Below are positions 28,596-37,497 of a stretch of 59,838 nucleotides of DNA, in pieces. The first letter of the stretch is position 1; each line of letters opens with the position of its first letter. The notes below the pieces were generated by a model. The model did not search any database. It saw only the letters and a program-made list of their open reading frames with translations, and was not told the DNA's origin. Source of the stretch: an uncultured Thermoguttaceae bacterium (lineage in GTDB: Bacteria > Planctomycetota > Planctomycetia > Pirellulales > Thermoguttaceae); NCBI GenBank assembly GCA_937951625.1, contig CALFBP010000087.1:1-59838 (forward strand), given 5' to 3'. The position numbers were made by a program, and so were the translations under genes.

Positions 28596-29381
28596 ATGAC
28601 GACGTGGTATTATCAGCTTTCCGGCAGCGTGTTGGGTCCTGTTTCATGGGAGGAGTTGCGAGCCAAGATGGAGGCGGGCGAGATCGACGCCGAGACCCCG
28701 ACTCGCGAAGGCCCCAACGGTCCCTGGCGTCCCGCAGCGTCCGTAGAAGGGCTGTTTCCCGCGCCCTCGGTCTCCGCTCTCACCGCCCTGGCCGAAACAA
28801 CTCAGGAGGAGGGCGAGGCCTCGCCTGATTCCATCGACGAACAAGCGCATTTGGTGCGACGTTCCCCGTTGACGCTTCGGCCCTGCGCGGATTGCGGGAA
28901 AATGGTTTCGCGCCATGCCCGGGAATGTCCCGAGTGCGGTCGAACCTTTCGTGTCTCGACCTTCGAGGTGCCCTATTCCGGCGAACATCCCATTCCCGTT
29001 TGGGCATTCTTCACGATTCTGGCCCTGGCGTTTTTTGTGCTTAGCCCGCTTGTGGTCCACCGCTTGGTGCTTTCGCTCGTTCCTCAAGCAACCGAGGGCG
29101 ATGAGTTTGGCAGCCAGATGGCGATCGTCGTCGCGGGACTGTACGTCCTTTCGATGCTCGGATGCGCCGGACTCGGAGGCGCGGTTGGCGCGCCGCGCAT
29201 GGCCTATTTCACCGGTCTGCTCTTGGGATTGTTTTTCGGTCCGTTGGGAGTTTTCGCGGCCTTCGCCATCGATAAGCGGCCCCTCTGCCCCAATTGCTTC
29301 GAACGACTCAACGGCCTGGCACGCGAATGTCCTTCGTGCCACTCCGGCCTGACCTGGGTCCTTACGCGGCGCTGGTACTGA
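28596..29381 (+). CDS. GYF_2 / double zinc-ribbon membrane protein
   Basis: A 261-residue protein. Residues 2-55 form a GYF_2 domain (TWYYQLSGSVLGPVSWEELR and a PWRPA end). A Cys4 zinc ribbon follows at about residues 97-116 (CADCGKMVSRHARECPECG). Then come about three hydrophobic helices (VWAFFTILALAFFVLSPLVV, MAIVVAGLYVLSMLGCAGL, LLLGLFFGPLGVFAAFAI) and a second Cys4 ribbon at the end (CPNCFERLNGLARECPSC). Such GYF_2-membrane proteins are common in Planctomycetes; GYF domains bind Pro-rich peptides in eukaryotes, but the bacterial ligand is unknown. I use the ATG at 28596, where the GYF domain starts. It appears to be a single-gene unit. Confidence 0.8.
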   Translation: MTTWYYQLSGSVLGPVSWEELRAKMEAGEIDAETPTREGPNGPWRPAASVEGLFPAPSVSALTALAETTQEEGEASPDSIDEQAHLVRRSPLTLRPCADCGKMVSRHARECPECGRTFRVSTFEVPYSGEHPIPVWAFFTILALAFFVLSPLVVHRLVLSLVPQATEGDEFGSQMAIVVAGLYVLSMLGCAGLGGAVGAPRMAYFTGLLLGLFFGPLGVFAAFAIDKRPLCPNCFERLNGLARECPSCHSGLTWVLTRRWY

Positions 29382-29865
29382 GCGGCGTGACGCGCAACCT
29401 GGCAAGACTGGTCGCTGCCGGCTCGGCTGCGTTGCGACGGGAGGGCCACGCCTGGTCGTGGCCGAACCGAACGCCAGGGGTCCGTAAACGCGCAAACACC
29501 GGACGCGACGCAGCGCCGCGACGCGATCCAGCGCGTAGCTCCCCAGGGCGAGCCTGTCGCAGGGCAGGCATCTGACGCCATCAGGCCCCTTTTGCGTTTC
29601 GGCTTTCAACGGCTCACCGCGGAGTCGGGACGCTGCAACGGCAAGCGCCCAGGCTGCCAATCGCCAAGGGGCTTGTGGACTGTGTCCTGGCGGCTAATAT
29701 GGGGAGACGTTGCCCAACAGGCATTGTTTGGAAAGACCTTGCCCGCGATAAGCCCCCTGCGGCTGCTTCCCCAGCTATCCTGCCGCCCTCAAGGGGTGGT
29801 GGCCAGCCAGGGTTGCCCCTCCAGCCGAACGGCGAATCGCTTCGATCCAAGAAAGGTGGCGCCCC
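29382..29865. other. Intergenic region, nothing recognised
   Basis: 484 bases between the GYF-domain gene and the beta-helix gene. The GC content is high, so several chance open frames exist on both strands, but none has a ribosome site plus a protein-like composition. I see no tRNA or known RNA fold. Confidence 0.45.
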
Positions 29866-31824
29866 ATGCAAACCTGCTTGCCGTTGTTCCGTGTCGCCGC
29901 GGTGGTGGTGCTGGTAGTCCTGCTTGAGCCGCCGAACGTGTTGTGCGCCGAACCGGTGCTCTTCGTCTCCACCCAAGGGAATGACGGCTGGTCAGGTCGA
30001 CTCGCCAACCCCTCGGCCGACCGATCAGATGGGCCATTGCGAAGCCTGGCGAAAGCCGTCGAGCGGGCCCGACAAACTGCGGCCAAACCCCCGCGGATCG
30101 TGCTTCAACCGGGAGAATACTTCTTGGAACAGTCCGTTGACCTGGGGCCCGAGGATTCCGGGCTGACGATCGAGGCGGCCGACCGGGCCAAGGTGGTTGT
30201 TTATGGCGGTCGCCAGATTCGGCCGTGGCGACGGGACGGCGAGACCCTCTGGGCAGCGGACCTGCCGGAGGTCAAGGAAGGCCGCTGGGACTTCCGCCTT
30301 TTGGTCGTGGACGATCGGCTTTGCGACCGGGCCCGACTGCCCCGCGAAGGCACATTCACCCACCTCAGCGAGTTTCCCGTGCCCTGGATGAGCACGACGG
30401 GCGGTGGTTGGAAACGGAAGCCCACCCACGAGGAACTGACCACGATGAAGTATCGGCCCGAGGACTTGGAACCGAGCTTGGAAGTCCGCAACGCCGAGGT
30501 GACGGTCTACCACATGTGGGACGAATCGATGGTCGGCGTGCTCCGGAACGACCTCCAGAACCACGTGCTGACCTTTTCCACGCCTTGCGGCCATCCCCCG
30601 GGAGCCTTCGGGGTCAAAAAATACGTCGTCTGGAACGTGCGCGAGGGAATCAGCCGGCCGGGCCAGTGGTACCTCGACCGTGCGGCGGGCAAGGTCGTTT
30701 ACTGGCCGTTGCCCGGCCAGGACCTCCGCTCGGCGAAGGTCATGGCGCCGATGGTCGAGTCGATTTTGCGGATCCGCGGTCGGCCGGATCGACGGGTTCG
30801 GGACGTCACGATCCGCGGGATCGTGTTCTCCGTCACGAACACACCTTTGGTCTCGGGCGGGTTCGGGGCGGGAAAGTTTCCCGGTGCGATCGAATTGTCC
30901 CACGCGGAAAACTGCCGCCTGGAACGATTGGAGGTCAAGAACGTCGCCGGCCAGGGAATCAAGGCATGGAACGTTCAGTCGTGCGGCATCGAGGACTGCC
31001 ATCTCCACGACACCGGGGCGTGCGGCTTGAAGGTCGACGGCGGCTGCCTGGTGCGCAACAACCACGTGCATCACGTGGGCCGTGTGTACCCCAGCGGGAT
31101 CGCCGTTTGGGCCAATGGCCGGAACGGGCAAACGTGCCGCATCGAGCACAATACCATCCATGACACCCCCTACACGGCCATCGCTTGCGGCGGCGAGGAC
31201 CACCGCATCGAACACAACCGGATTTATCGGGCGATGCAAGTGCTCCACGACGGGGGCGGGATTTACGTCTCGATGTGCAAGAGGGTCGTACTCCGCGGCA
31301 ACTACCTCCATGACATCGTGGATACCGGCGGCTATGGCGCCTCGGCCTACTATCTGGACGAACAGGCCGAGGATTGTCTGGTCGAAGGCAACCTGAGCGT
31401 GCGCGTGGCGCGGCCTTCCCACAATCACATGGCCCGAAAAAACACCCTCCGCGCCAATGTCTTCGTCTGCGAGGGCGACGCGACGCTGAGCTTCGCCCGC
31501 TCTTCGGAATACACGATGGAGAAAAACGTGGTCATCGCTCAGGGGGCCATCCGGCTCACACGGCCGGAGGCAATTGCCCAAGCCCACGGCAACCTGCTCT
31601 TCAGCCGCTCGGGAAAGGTGGAGGGGGTCCAGTTGGACGACTATCGGCAGACGCGGTCCCTGCCCTTGCCTGCCGGCGCAGGTTGGCTGCTGGCCGATCC
31701 CAAGCTGACGGAGTTTGAGAGCGGTCGCATCGAGTTCGCCCCGGATAGCCCGGCGCATGGCCTGGGAATCCCAGCGTTGGACGTGCGAGGGGCGGGTTGC
31801 GCCGAGGCAAACCAGGGCAGTTGA
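29866..31824 (+). CDS. Secreted right-handed beta-helix protein, GH141-like
   Basis: A 652-residue exported protein. The signal peptide covers about 1-28 (VAAVVVLVVLLEPPNVLCAE). FVSTQGNDGWSGRLANP opens the mature protein, typical of parallel beta-helix carbohydrate enzymes. A beta-sandwich interruption occurs around 90-300, followed by repeated helix turns such as CRLERLEVKNVAGQGIKAWN, CGIEDCHLHDTGACGLKVDG and CRIEHNTIHDTPYTAIACGG. The arrangement resembles family GH141 (alpha-L-fucosidase/xylanase) and related proteins. Candidate acidic catalytic residues cannot be fixed by eye. It probably works on plant or algal polysaccharide side chains in the periplasm or outside. It is isolated from other carbohydrate genes. 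Confidence 0.8.
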   Translation: MQTCLPLFRVAAVVVLVVLLEPPNVLCAEPVLFVSTQGNDGWSGRLANPSADRSDGPLRSLAKAVERARQTAAKPPRIVLQPGEYFLEQSVDLGPEDSGLTIEAADRAKVVVYGGRQIRPWRRDGETLWAADLPEVKEGRWDFRLLVVDDRLCDRARLPREGTFTHLSEFPVPWMSTTGGGWKRKPTHEELTTMKYRPEDLEPSLEVRNAEVTVYHMWDESMVGVLRNDLQNHVLTFSTPCGHPPGAFGVKKYVVWNVREGISRPGQWYLDRAAGKVVYWPLPGQDLRSAKVMAPMVESILRIRGRPDRRVRDVTIRGIVFSVTNTPLVSGGFGAGKFPGAIELSHAENCRLERLEVKNVAGQGIKAWNVQSCGIEDCHLHDTGACGLKVDGGCLVRNNHVHHVGRVYPSGIAVWANGRNGQTCRIEHNTIHDTPYTAIACGGEDHRIEHNRIYRAMQVLHDGGGIYVSMCKRVVLRGNYLHDIVDTGGYGASAYYLDEQAEDCLVEGNLSVRVARPSHNHMARKNTLRANVFVCEGDATLSFARSSEYTMEKNVVIAQGAIRLTRPEAIAQAHGNLLFSRSGKVEGVQLDDYRQTRSLPLPAGAGWLLADPKLTEFESGRIEFAPDSPAHGLGIPALDVRGAGCAEANQGS

Positions 31825-32047
31825 TCATGGTTCCCAAAAACTGAGGTTGGCGACGACTACTTGTGCCGCAAAGAACTCGTCGAGTTCGTGGCGGTCTGGG
31901 CAAAATGCCCAAAATAAGCCATTTGCCGTCCTTGCGGCCTAAGTTCAGAGGGGGTTCACGGCGGGTAGCTGGCGGTTCCCAGGCCCGCCTGCGATTGTTC
32001 ACGCTTTGAGGTAGGATATCCTTTGGTCCCTCCTCGGAGACTCCCCG

Positions 32048-33094
32048 ATGGAAACCGGCCCCGCGCTGCCACCGCCGGAGTGTGAAGAATTCGAGGGGAT
32101 GCTCTCGCAGTGTCCCACGATGCACGAGATTTTCTCGTTAATTCAGCGGATCGCGCCTGTGGATAGCACGGTGTTGATCACGGGCGAGAGCGGAACTGGG
32201 AAAGAGATGGTGGCGCGGGCGATACATCGGCATAGCCGGCGCCGCGAGTTCCCGCTGTTGGCCTGCGACTGCACCGCCTTGGCGCCCACGCTGCTGGAGA
32301 GCGAATTGTTTGGCCACACGAAAGGGTCGTTCTCCGGGGCCATCGCCACGAAGCAGGGGCTTTTCGAGGCGGCCCATCGCGGCACCCTCCTGTTGGACGA
32401 AGTGGCCAATCTCAGTCCAGAAACCCAGCGCAAACTGCTTCGGGTGCTGGAAAGCCGAAAGGTCCGCAAGGTGGGCGACACGGCCGAACACGAAATCGAC
32501 ATCCGACTGGTGGGGACGACCAACCGCGTCTTGGCCGAGATGGTGAAGGTTGGGGAGTTCCGCGCTGATCTTTACTACCGCCTCAACGTGGTGCCGATTT
32601 TTCTGCCGCCGCTTCGTGAACGCAAGGGCGACATTCCCTTGCTGGCGTCGGTCTTTCTGCGGCGGTTTTGCCGCCAGATGGGCGTGCCCTGCGGCGGTTT
32701 CTCGCCCGAGGCGATGCGCTGCCTGGAGGCTTACTCCTGGCCAGGCAACGTCCGGGAACTGCGCAACATCGTGGAGCGGTTGGCCGTCCTCTATGGGGGC
32801 CAGCGGATAGAATCGGCACACTTGCCTCTGGAGCTTCGGGATCGCGAGCCGGATTGCCCCACCGAACTGCCCCGCACGTGGGAAGAGCTGCGGCGGCTGA
32901 AACGGGCCATGACCCGCGATCTCGAACGACGATTCTTGATCGCGGCGCTCGAGCGATGCGGGTACAACATCAGCCAGGCGGCCGAAAGCGTGGGAATGCA
33001 ACGGCCTAACTTCCACGCTTTGTTGCGGAGCCACGGGCTGAGGTCGGCTGGGGGAAGGGGCAAGTCGGGCCAAGAGGCCGCGGCGGACGAATGA
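32048..33094 (+). CDS. Sigma-54 activator without receiver domain
   Basis: A 348-residue AAA+ bacterial enhancer-binding protein. The ATPase begins almost at once: Walker A GESGTGKE at residues 46-53, Walker B LLLDEV at 114-119, and an arginine-finger segment FRADLYYRLNVVPIFLPPLR. The sigma-54-contacting GAFTGA loop reads GSFSGA (93-98). The C-terminus has a Fis-type helix-turn-helix (CGYNISQAAESVGMQRPNFH) followed by a short charged tail. No receiver, GAF or PAS domain precedes the ATPase, so control must come from a partner, from expression level, or be constitutive. Its target promoters are not visible in the window. Confidence 0.9.
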   Translation: METGPALPPPECEEFEGMLSQCPTMHEIFSLIQRIAPVDSTVLITGESGTGKEMVARAIHRHSRRREFPLLACDCTALAPTLLESELFGHTKGSFSGAIATKQGLFEAAHRGTLLLDEVANLSPETQRKLLRVLESRKVRKVGDTAEHEIDIRLVGTTNRVLAEMVKVGEFRADLYYRLNVVPIFLPPLRERKGDIPLLASVFLRRFCRQMGVPCGGFSPEAMRCLEAYSWPGNVRELRNIVERLAVLYGGQRIESAHLPLELRDREPDCPTELPRTWEELRRLKRAMTRDLERRFLIAALERCGYNISQAAESVGMQRPNFHALLRSHGLRSAGGRGKSGQEAAADE

Positions 33095-33159
33095 AGTTCA
33101 CCCCAGCAAGCCGCGACGATTCTCCGGCAAAGGGCCGACCGCCTCGCCTTGGGCTCTAC

Positions 33160-33651
33160 CTATTCTCCACCAGCCCTGCGGCAGATTGCGCAATAGCCCG
33201 TGATGAACATGCGGTGGGAAAGGACCTGGAAGTCGTGTTCGCGGGCCACGGCGTCGCGGAGCCTCTCCAAGGCGACACTGTGAAACTCGATCAACCGGTT
33301 GCACGATTGGCAATAAAGGTGGTCATGGCTGGGGTAACCGTATTCGTGTTCGTAGACGCTGCGGCCGCCGAGGGTCATCTTGCGCAATAAGCCGGCCTCA
33401 ACCAACTCGTTCAAGGTGCGGTAGACAGTAGCTCGGCTCAGCTTGCGCTGGGAGATGAGTTCGGCCAAATGGCCCATCAACTCATCCGCATCAAAGTGGT
33501 CGTGATGACTGAAGACCTGTTCGACGATCCAGCGCCGCTGCGAGGTCAACCGCTTGCCGCCAGCCCGAAGGAACTCGGCGAACCGCTCGCCCGGCATCAT
33601 CGCCACAGGAACGGAGCGCAACGAAAAGTCCGATTTGCGGCGGCCGGGCAT
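33160..33651 (-). CDS. Fur-family metalloregulator
   Basis: A 163-residue Fur/PerR/Zur-type repressor. The winged helix contains RLTSQRRWIVEQVFSHHDHF, then KLSRATVYRTLNELVEAGLL as recognition region. The dimerisation part has HDHLYCQSCNRLIEF, and a second CxxC (CAIC) near the end would complete a structural zinc site. I cannot tell whether it senses iron, zinc, manganese or peroxide. The start at 33651 lies 10 bases after the flgM stop; a downstream ATGATG (about residue 18) is an alternative, and neither has a clear ribosome site. It is probably co-transcribed with flgM. Confidence 0.88.
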   Translation of the reverse strand: MPGRRKSDFSLRSVPVAMMPGERFAEFLRAGGKRLTSQRRWIVEQVFSHHDHFDADELMGHLAELISQRKLSRATVYRTLNELVEAGLLRKMTLGGRSVYEHEYGYPSHDHLYCQSCNRLIEFHSVALERLRDAVAREHDFQVLSHRMFITGYCAICRRAGGE

Positions 33652-33661
33652 GATGGAGCCG

Positions 33662-33940
33662 TTATCCGATTTCGTCGAGGAGCCGACCGATTGCGATGCG
33701 GAGTTTGTCGTCCGTCTCGTACGTTCCCTTGGCGATTTGCGCCCGAATCTGATTCACCCGATCCCAGCGGATGTCCGGCAGCTCATGCGCTTTGCTGATT
33801 AACTGTCCGGCTTCGGACAACTGGAGTTCGTCCTGGATGGGGGTGGACTCCGCGGCCGGCGCGGGACGTTGGAGCCTCGCGGCGTGCGGCGGGTTGATGG
33901 CCTGGGGACCGTGTAAGTGCGCTGGGCCGTAGACGTGCAT
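33662..33940 (-). CDS. flgM: FlgM-like anti-sigma-28 factor
   Basis: A 92-residue protein whose C-terminal half (IRWDRVNQIRAQIAKGTYET, LRIAIGRLLDEIG) has the FlgM pattern: regularly spaced basic and hydrophobic residues and a terminal helix that holds the flagellar sigma factor FliA. The N-terminus (MHVYGPAHLHGPQAINPPH) is of a kind I associate with planctomycete FlgM proteins. GGGAGG with 6-base spacing precedes the ATG, a very strong site that settles the start; the frame upstream is noncoding. No other flagellar gene lies in the window. It is followed at 10 bases by the Fur-family gene. Confidence 0.82.
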   Translation of the reverse strand: MHVYGPAHLHGPQAINPPHAARLQRPAPAAESTPIQDELQLSEAGQLISKAHELPDIRWDRVNQIRAQIAKGTYETDDKLRIAIGRLLDEIG

Positions 33941-34864
33941 CGCCTTCCTCCCTTCGCTCGCTTGCCTCGACCCCGACGCAAACGAGCCGAGAAACGTGTG
34001 TTCCCTTCCTATCAACTCTAGCTTATGGGGTAAGGTGCCGAGGGCTCTTCCGAGAAGCACCGTGCGATGAGGCCCCGTTCCGTGGGAAACACTCGCACGA
34101 AACTCATCGGCCGCCGCCTCCGACCGCGCTCAACCAAAGCCCAAAGCGCCCTATTAATTCGTCAAGCGATTCCTGAAGACCTGTAGGGCTTGTGACACGT
34201 GCATTATCGCATCCCCAAGCCACATCCGCCAAGCCGGTTTTGGTGTCCTGACGGACGAGATCTCACCTCGCCTTCCCGCAAAGTTTTCCGCCTTTTTCAA
34301 GGCCCTTGGATTGGTTGAGTTCCCCAACGCCTTAGTATACGCATTTGCACTTCGGCCAGTTCATCGCCAGGATCGCGGATTGTAGGTAATGGCCGTAAAC
34401 GCGGCAAGATCGCTACCCAGGAAATTAGGAAATTCGGGGTGCGGGGGTGCAAAGGCTTAACTAAACGGGAGTGCGAAAGCCGTTCCTGCGACGCGCTACT
34501 GGAATGCAGTGGGAATTCGCTTTGCTAGCTATCCTAATTTAGCGAATCTTTCCATTTCCTTTCCCTTAAGTGAACAGCAATCGCCACTATGGGGGAGCCA
34601 GAGCTTTGCCTATCTTGCCAGCAGATGCTTTAGGGCCTCAGGTTGCAACATTTGCGCGACGTGCTCCCATCTTTTCCGTACAATGGCTCGCTGCCGCCTT
34701 GGCTTCGCCCTGAGACTCTGTTAAGCCCCTGGGAAAGGCCGCGCAGGGTCGGACTTCGTTGAGTCTTTGCCTATACCGGGCCAAGACAAAGCGTACCCCC
34801 CAGTGGTGTAACGGAGCATAGCCCACCAGAGCTATTTTGGTTGCGGCCGCGGGTGGCGGTGGGC
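33941..34864. other. 924-base gene-free region
   Basis: The longest gene-free stretch of the window, between the leftward flgM and the end of the leftward parA. Its GC content is lower than that of the genes. A 71-codon frame at 34509-34724 has no ribosome site or recognisable composition. I found no tRNA, riboswitch motif or repeat; it may hold a degraded gene or an unrecognised RNA. Confidence 0.45.
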
Positions 34865-35650
34865 TTATCCGCTGAGTAGTTCGCCGGCGAGATTTCGGTA
34901 GTCTTCGGCGCCATTCGAGGCTGGGGCATATTGGAAGATCGATTGTCCGAAGCTCGGGGCCTCGGCGAGACGGACGTTGCGGCGGATGCGGGTTTGAAAG
35001 ATCCGCGCGTCGGCCCAGGGCGATTGCTCGCGCTGGGCGCGGCGAAAGAATTCATCAACGTCCTGACTGACCTCCAGCGCAAGCCGCGTGCTGGAATCGT
35101 ACATGCAGAGGATCACCCCGTTGAGGCGGAGCCGGCTGTTGAGACGTTTGGCCACCAACTCGATCGTTTCCAGCAGCTTGCTCAGCCCGTGCAAGGCCAG
35201 AAAATGCGGCTGGAGCGGGATCAAGATTTCCTCGACCGCCGCCAAGGCGTTCAGCGTAAGGATTCCCAAGGAGGGAGGGCAATCGATGAACAGGTAGTCG
35301 AAGGTTTCCGAATCTTCTTCGAGCTTGTCTCGCAAGATGAGTTCCCGGCCCACCACCCCTGCCAGTTCCAGCTCGGCCGCGGCCAGGTCCAAATGCGATC
35401 CCACTACCCACAGGTTCTCCGCCACTTGGCGGCGGACATCGGCCAGGCGGGCATTTCGCACCAGGACGTCGTAGACCGAAAGGCTTTCTGGCCGCGGATC
35501 GATGCCCAAATGCAGCGAAGCGTGGGCTTGAGGGTCCAAGTCGATCAGGCACACCCGTTGCCCGGTCGCCGCCAAGGCTGCGCTGACGTTGACCGCCGTG
35601 GTCGTTTTGCCGACTCCTCCTTTCTGATTCATGATCGCGATCGATCGCAT
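34865..35650 (-). CDS. ParA/Soj-type ATPase (orphan)
   Basis: A 261-residue ParA/MinD-superfamily ATPase with deviant Walker A KGGVGKTT (residues 10-17), Walker A' ([13 protein letters not shown]), Walker B ([13 protein letters not shown]) and the C-terminal [20 protein letters not shown] seen in chromosomal Soj proteins. AGGAGG with 6-base spacing precedes the ATG. Soj proteins position chromosomes or protein complexes with a ParB partner; no parB follows here, and the upstream genes are unrelated, so it is an orphan. It lies 18 bases downstream of the SnoaL-like gene and is probably the last gene of a thyX-containing transcript. Confidence 0.92.
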   Translation of the reverse strand: MRSIAIMNQKGGVGKTTTAVNVSAALAATGQRVCLIDLDPQAHASLHLGIDPRPESLSVYDVLVRNARLADVRRQVAENLWVVGSHLDLAAAELELAGVVGRELILRDKLEEDSETFDYLFIDCPPSLGILTLNALAAVEEILIPLQPHFLALHGLSKLLETIELVAKRLNSRLRLNGVILCMYDSSTRLALEVSQDVDEFFRRAQREQSPWADARIFQTRIRRNVRLAEAPSFGQSIFQYAPASNGAEDYRNLAGELLSG

Positions 35651-35668
35651 CCGACACCTCCTGCGTCG

Positions 35669-36055
35669 TTAAGAGCGGTGGAAATGGACATGTTGCCAGC
35701 GGCCGGCCGTTCGTTGCCAGACGCGGGTTTCTTGGCACTGCGAGATGGTGACCTTCCCTTCGGAATCCGCCCGTTGGGTCAGTCGCACGTAAGCCACCAC
35801 GGCGGCATCGCCCATCAGGCGGACCCGCGGGGCCACGATCGTCGTCTGGCACGACCCGGCGGAAGGCCCCAATTTGAAAAAGAAATGGTGAAACTCCAGG
35901 CCCTCCACGAGGTGGCCTTGCGACTCCGGCTCGAAGGCCGACAGGCTTGGATCGCACAACGAACGATAGGTCTCCCAGTCGCCGGAGACAATGCTGTCCA
36001 AGAGCCGTTGGGTCAGGGTCAGCAATTCCTGGGCGGTGGAATCGTGGCTAGGCAT
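35669..36055 (-). CDS. SnoaL/CaMKII-association-domain-like protein
   Basis: A 128-residue cytoplasmic protein of the NTF2-like fold. LTLTQRLLDSIVSGDWETYR and SLCDPSLSAFEPESQGHLVE, then GLEFHHFFF and a beta-rich end (VAYVRLTQRADSEGK, QHVHFHRS), match the calcium/calmodulin-dependent kinase II association-domain relatives found as small stand-alone proteins in bacteria. GGGAG with TGACC spacing decides the ATG at 36055, and that ribosome site overlaps the end of thyX (2-base gap). A binding pocket or oligomerisation role is likely; the ligand is unknown. Confidence 0.8.
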   Translation of the reverse strand: MPSHDSTAQELLTLTQRLLDSIVSGDWETYRSLCDPSLSAFEPESQGHLVEGLEFHHFFFKLGPSAGSCQTTIVAPRVRLMGDAAVVAYVRLTQRADSEGKVTISQCQETRVWQRTAGRWQHVHFHRS

Positions 36056-36057
36056 GG

Positions 36058-36948
36058 TCACTCCCTCATCAGACCGAGTCGCAGCAGTTTTTCCCGACAT
36101 TCGTCGCGCTCCCGGCTGTGCGGAAGCCCGGCCCAAGCCGGGTCCTGGGCCGCCAGGAACTGGGCTTCATCGGCTGGCAAGTTGCCCGCCGCGGCGAGTC
36201 GGGCAATCACCCCCCGCTCGAGGCGTGTCAGCACCAGCGCCTCCACTCGATAGTCGAGAAACGCCTCCCAAATCAAAGGGAACAGGGGTTGGACGATTTG
36301 TTCGCCGATCGTCCGGGCATACTGCCGGATTTCCCACTGCGCATGGACATCCATGCGCAACTCCAAAAAGTGCAGCAAGTTGTGGAGGTCGATCTTCCAA
36401 TAGGCCTCGGTGTAGGTGGAGAGAGGAAGGTCTTTTCGGGCCTGTTCTCGGGCCACGCCCGCCTCGATCCGCCGCTGATACACCCGACGAGCCTGCTGCT
36501 GCAATTCGGCTTCCTCGGCGGTCAACCATCGACCTGTTTCCGAATCCAGAGAACCCTCGCTGCCTTGACGGTTGGCTGCCGCCTGCCGACGCCATTGATC
36601 CGGCTTCGTGGTCTGGGCCGCGTCGATAGCGATCGAGTATCGGGTACTCATCTCGTTGACCGAGGCGGTGCGGTGCCGGATCCACTGGCGCCAACAGTCC
36701 ATGGGCACGCGGACCAGGAATTTCACCTCCGCCATTTCAAACGGTGTGGTGTGGCGGTGTCGCATGAGATAGCGAATCAACGCCCGGTCGTCGGAGACGG
36801 ATCGCGTTCCCTGCCCATAACTGACTCGGGCGGCTTGGACCACGGCGGCGTCGTCGCCCATCACGTCGACCAGGCAGACGAAGCCGTTGTCCAGCACCGG
36901 AAATTTCTTCCATCGCAATTCTTCGACGGTCGCGGCGTTGGTCGACAT
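36058..36948 (-). CDS. thyX: FAD-dependent thymidylate synthase
   Basis: A 296-residue ThyX, which makes dTMP from dUMP using methylene-tetrahydrofolate, FAD and NADPH. The signature RHRTASVNEMSTRYS occupies residues 91-105. The flanking RHRHTTPFEM (63-72) and ELRMDVHAQWEIR also belong to the family. There is a longer than usual helical insert around 110-165. I start at the ATG at 36948, where the family begins, although no strong ribosome site is visible. It heads a tight group with the SnoaL-like gene (2 bases) and parA. Confidence 0.95.
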   Translation of the reverse strand: MSTNAATVEELRWKKFPVLDNGFVCLVDVMGDDAAVVQAARVSYGQGTRSVSDDRALIRYLMRHRHTTPFEMAEVKFLVRVPMDCWRQWIRHRTASVNEMSTRYSIAIDAAQTTKPDQWRRQAAANRQGSEGSLDSETGRWLTAEEAELQQQARRVYQRRIEAGVAREQARKDLPLSTYTEAYWKIDLHNLLHFLELRMDVHAQWEIRQYARTIGEQIVQPLFPLIWEAFLDYRVEALVLTRLERGVIARLAAAGNLPADEAQFLAAQDPAWAGLPHSRERDECREKLLRLGLMRE

Positions 36949-36991
36949 GGCGGCATTGTATCCGGCGAACCGCTCGCTGGCGATTCCGACT

Positions 36992-37249
36992 TCAAGCGAC
37001 CTCTCTTCGCGTCCCCAGGCCCGCAAACCGTCGAAGCTCGTGGCGATTCACCTCCGGATCCCGATGGAGGGCATCCAAGACGATCTGCAATTGCTCCTGC
37101 GGCCCGAGGGCCAAGTCCAGTACCAGCAATTTGCGTCCCTTGACTTCGCAGGCCCCGCCCCCAGCGCCATCTAGCCATTCGTGGCGGACCTCGTAACCTG
37201 CCTGCTCTGCCAGGCGAAGCACTGCCCGAAGGGCCTCCACCGTACGCAT
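36992..37249 (-). CDS. Small conserved protein of unknown function
   Basis: An 85-residue protein. The middle (YEVRHEWLDGAGGGACEVKG, then KLLVLDLALGPQEQLQIVLD) looks like a compact alpha/beta protein, and I recall similar short proteins from other bacteria without assigned role. It ends 43 bases before the thyX start in the same direction, so it may be the first gene of that transcript. No motif indicates a function. Confidence 0.6.
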   Translation of the reverse strand: MRTVEALRAVLRLAEQAGYEVRHEWLDGAGGGACEVKGRKLLVLDLALGPQEQLQIVLDALHRDPEVNRHELRRFAGLGTRREVA

Positions 37250-37497
37250 CCCAGTCTTCCCAAAGCCCTGGTTTTGAAACCTTCCATCCGTGCGATGCGG
37301 ATTATATCGCCTTGCGTTTCAGTTGCCGAGCCCTCTTCGACGATACCCTTTTGGGCAACTAACTTCTTTGATCGCCAACAGTTAAGACGCGATTGTTCGG
37401 CAAACGGGCGAACTCGTTGGCGAATAGGCAAACGCGGTGAGTGGGGCATTTCGAGCAGACCTCGTTGGACGACCGCGTCATCCACCAACACGGCACA

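Noticed and set aside
30025..31758. 577-codon open frame opposite the beta-helix gene
   Set aside because: No ribosome site and a compositional shadow of the plus-strand gene, which has a signal peptide and clear helix repeats.
34509..34724. 71-codon open frame in the large gap
   Set aside because: No ribosome site, no protein-like pattern, and it sits in lower-GC noncoding sequence.
34865..35650. Replication origin or ParABS locus at parA
   Set aside because: No parB, dnaA, DnaA-box cluster or gidA/B lies nearby; the gene is an orphan ParA.
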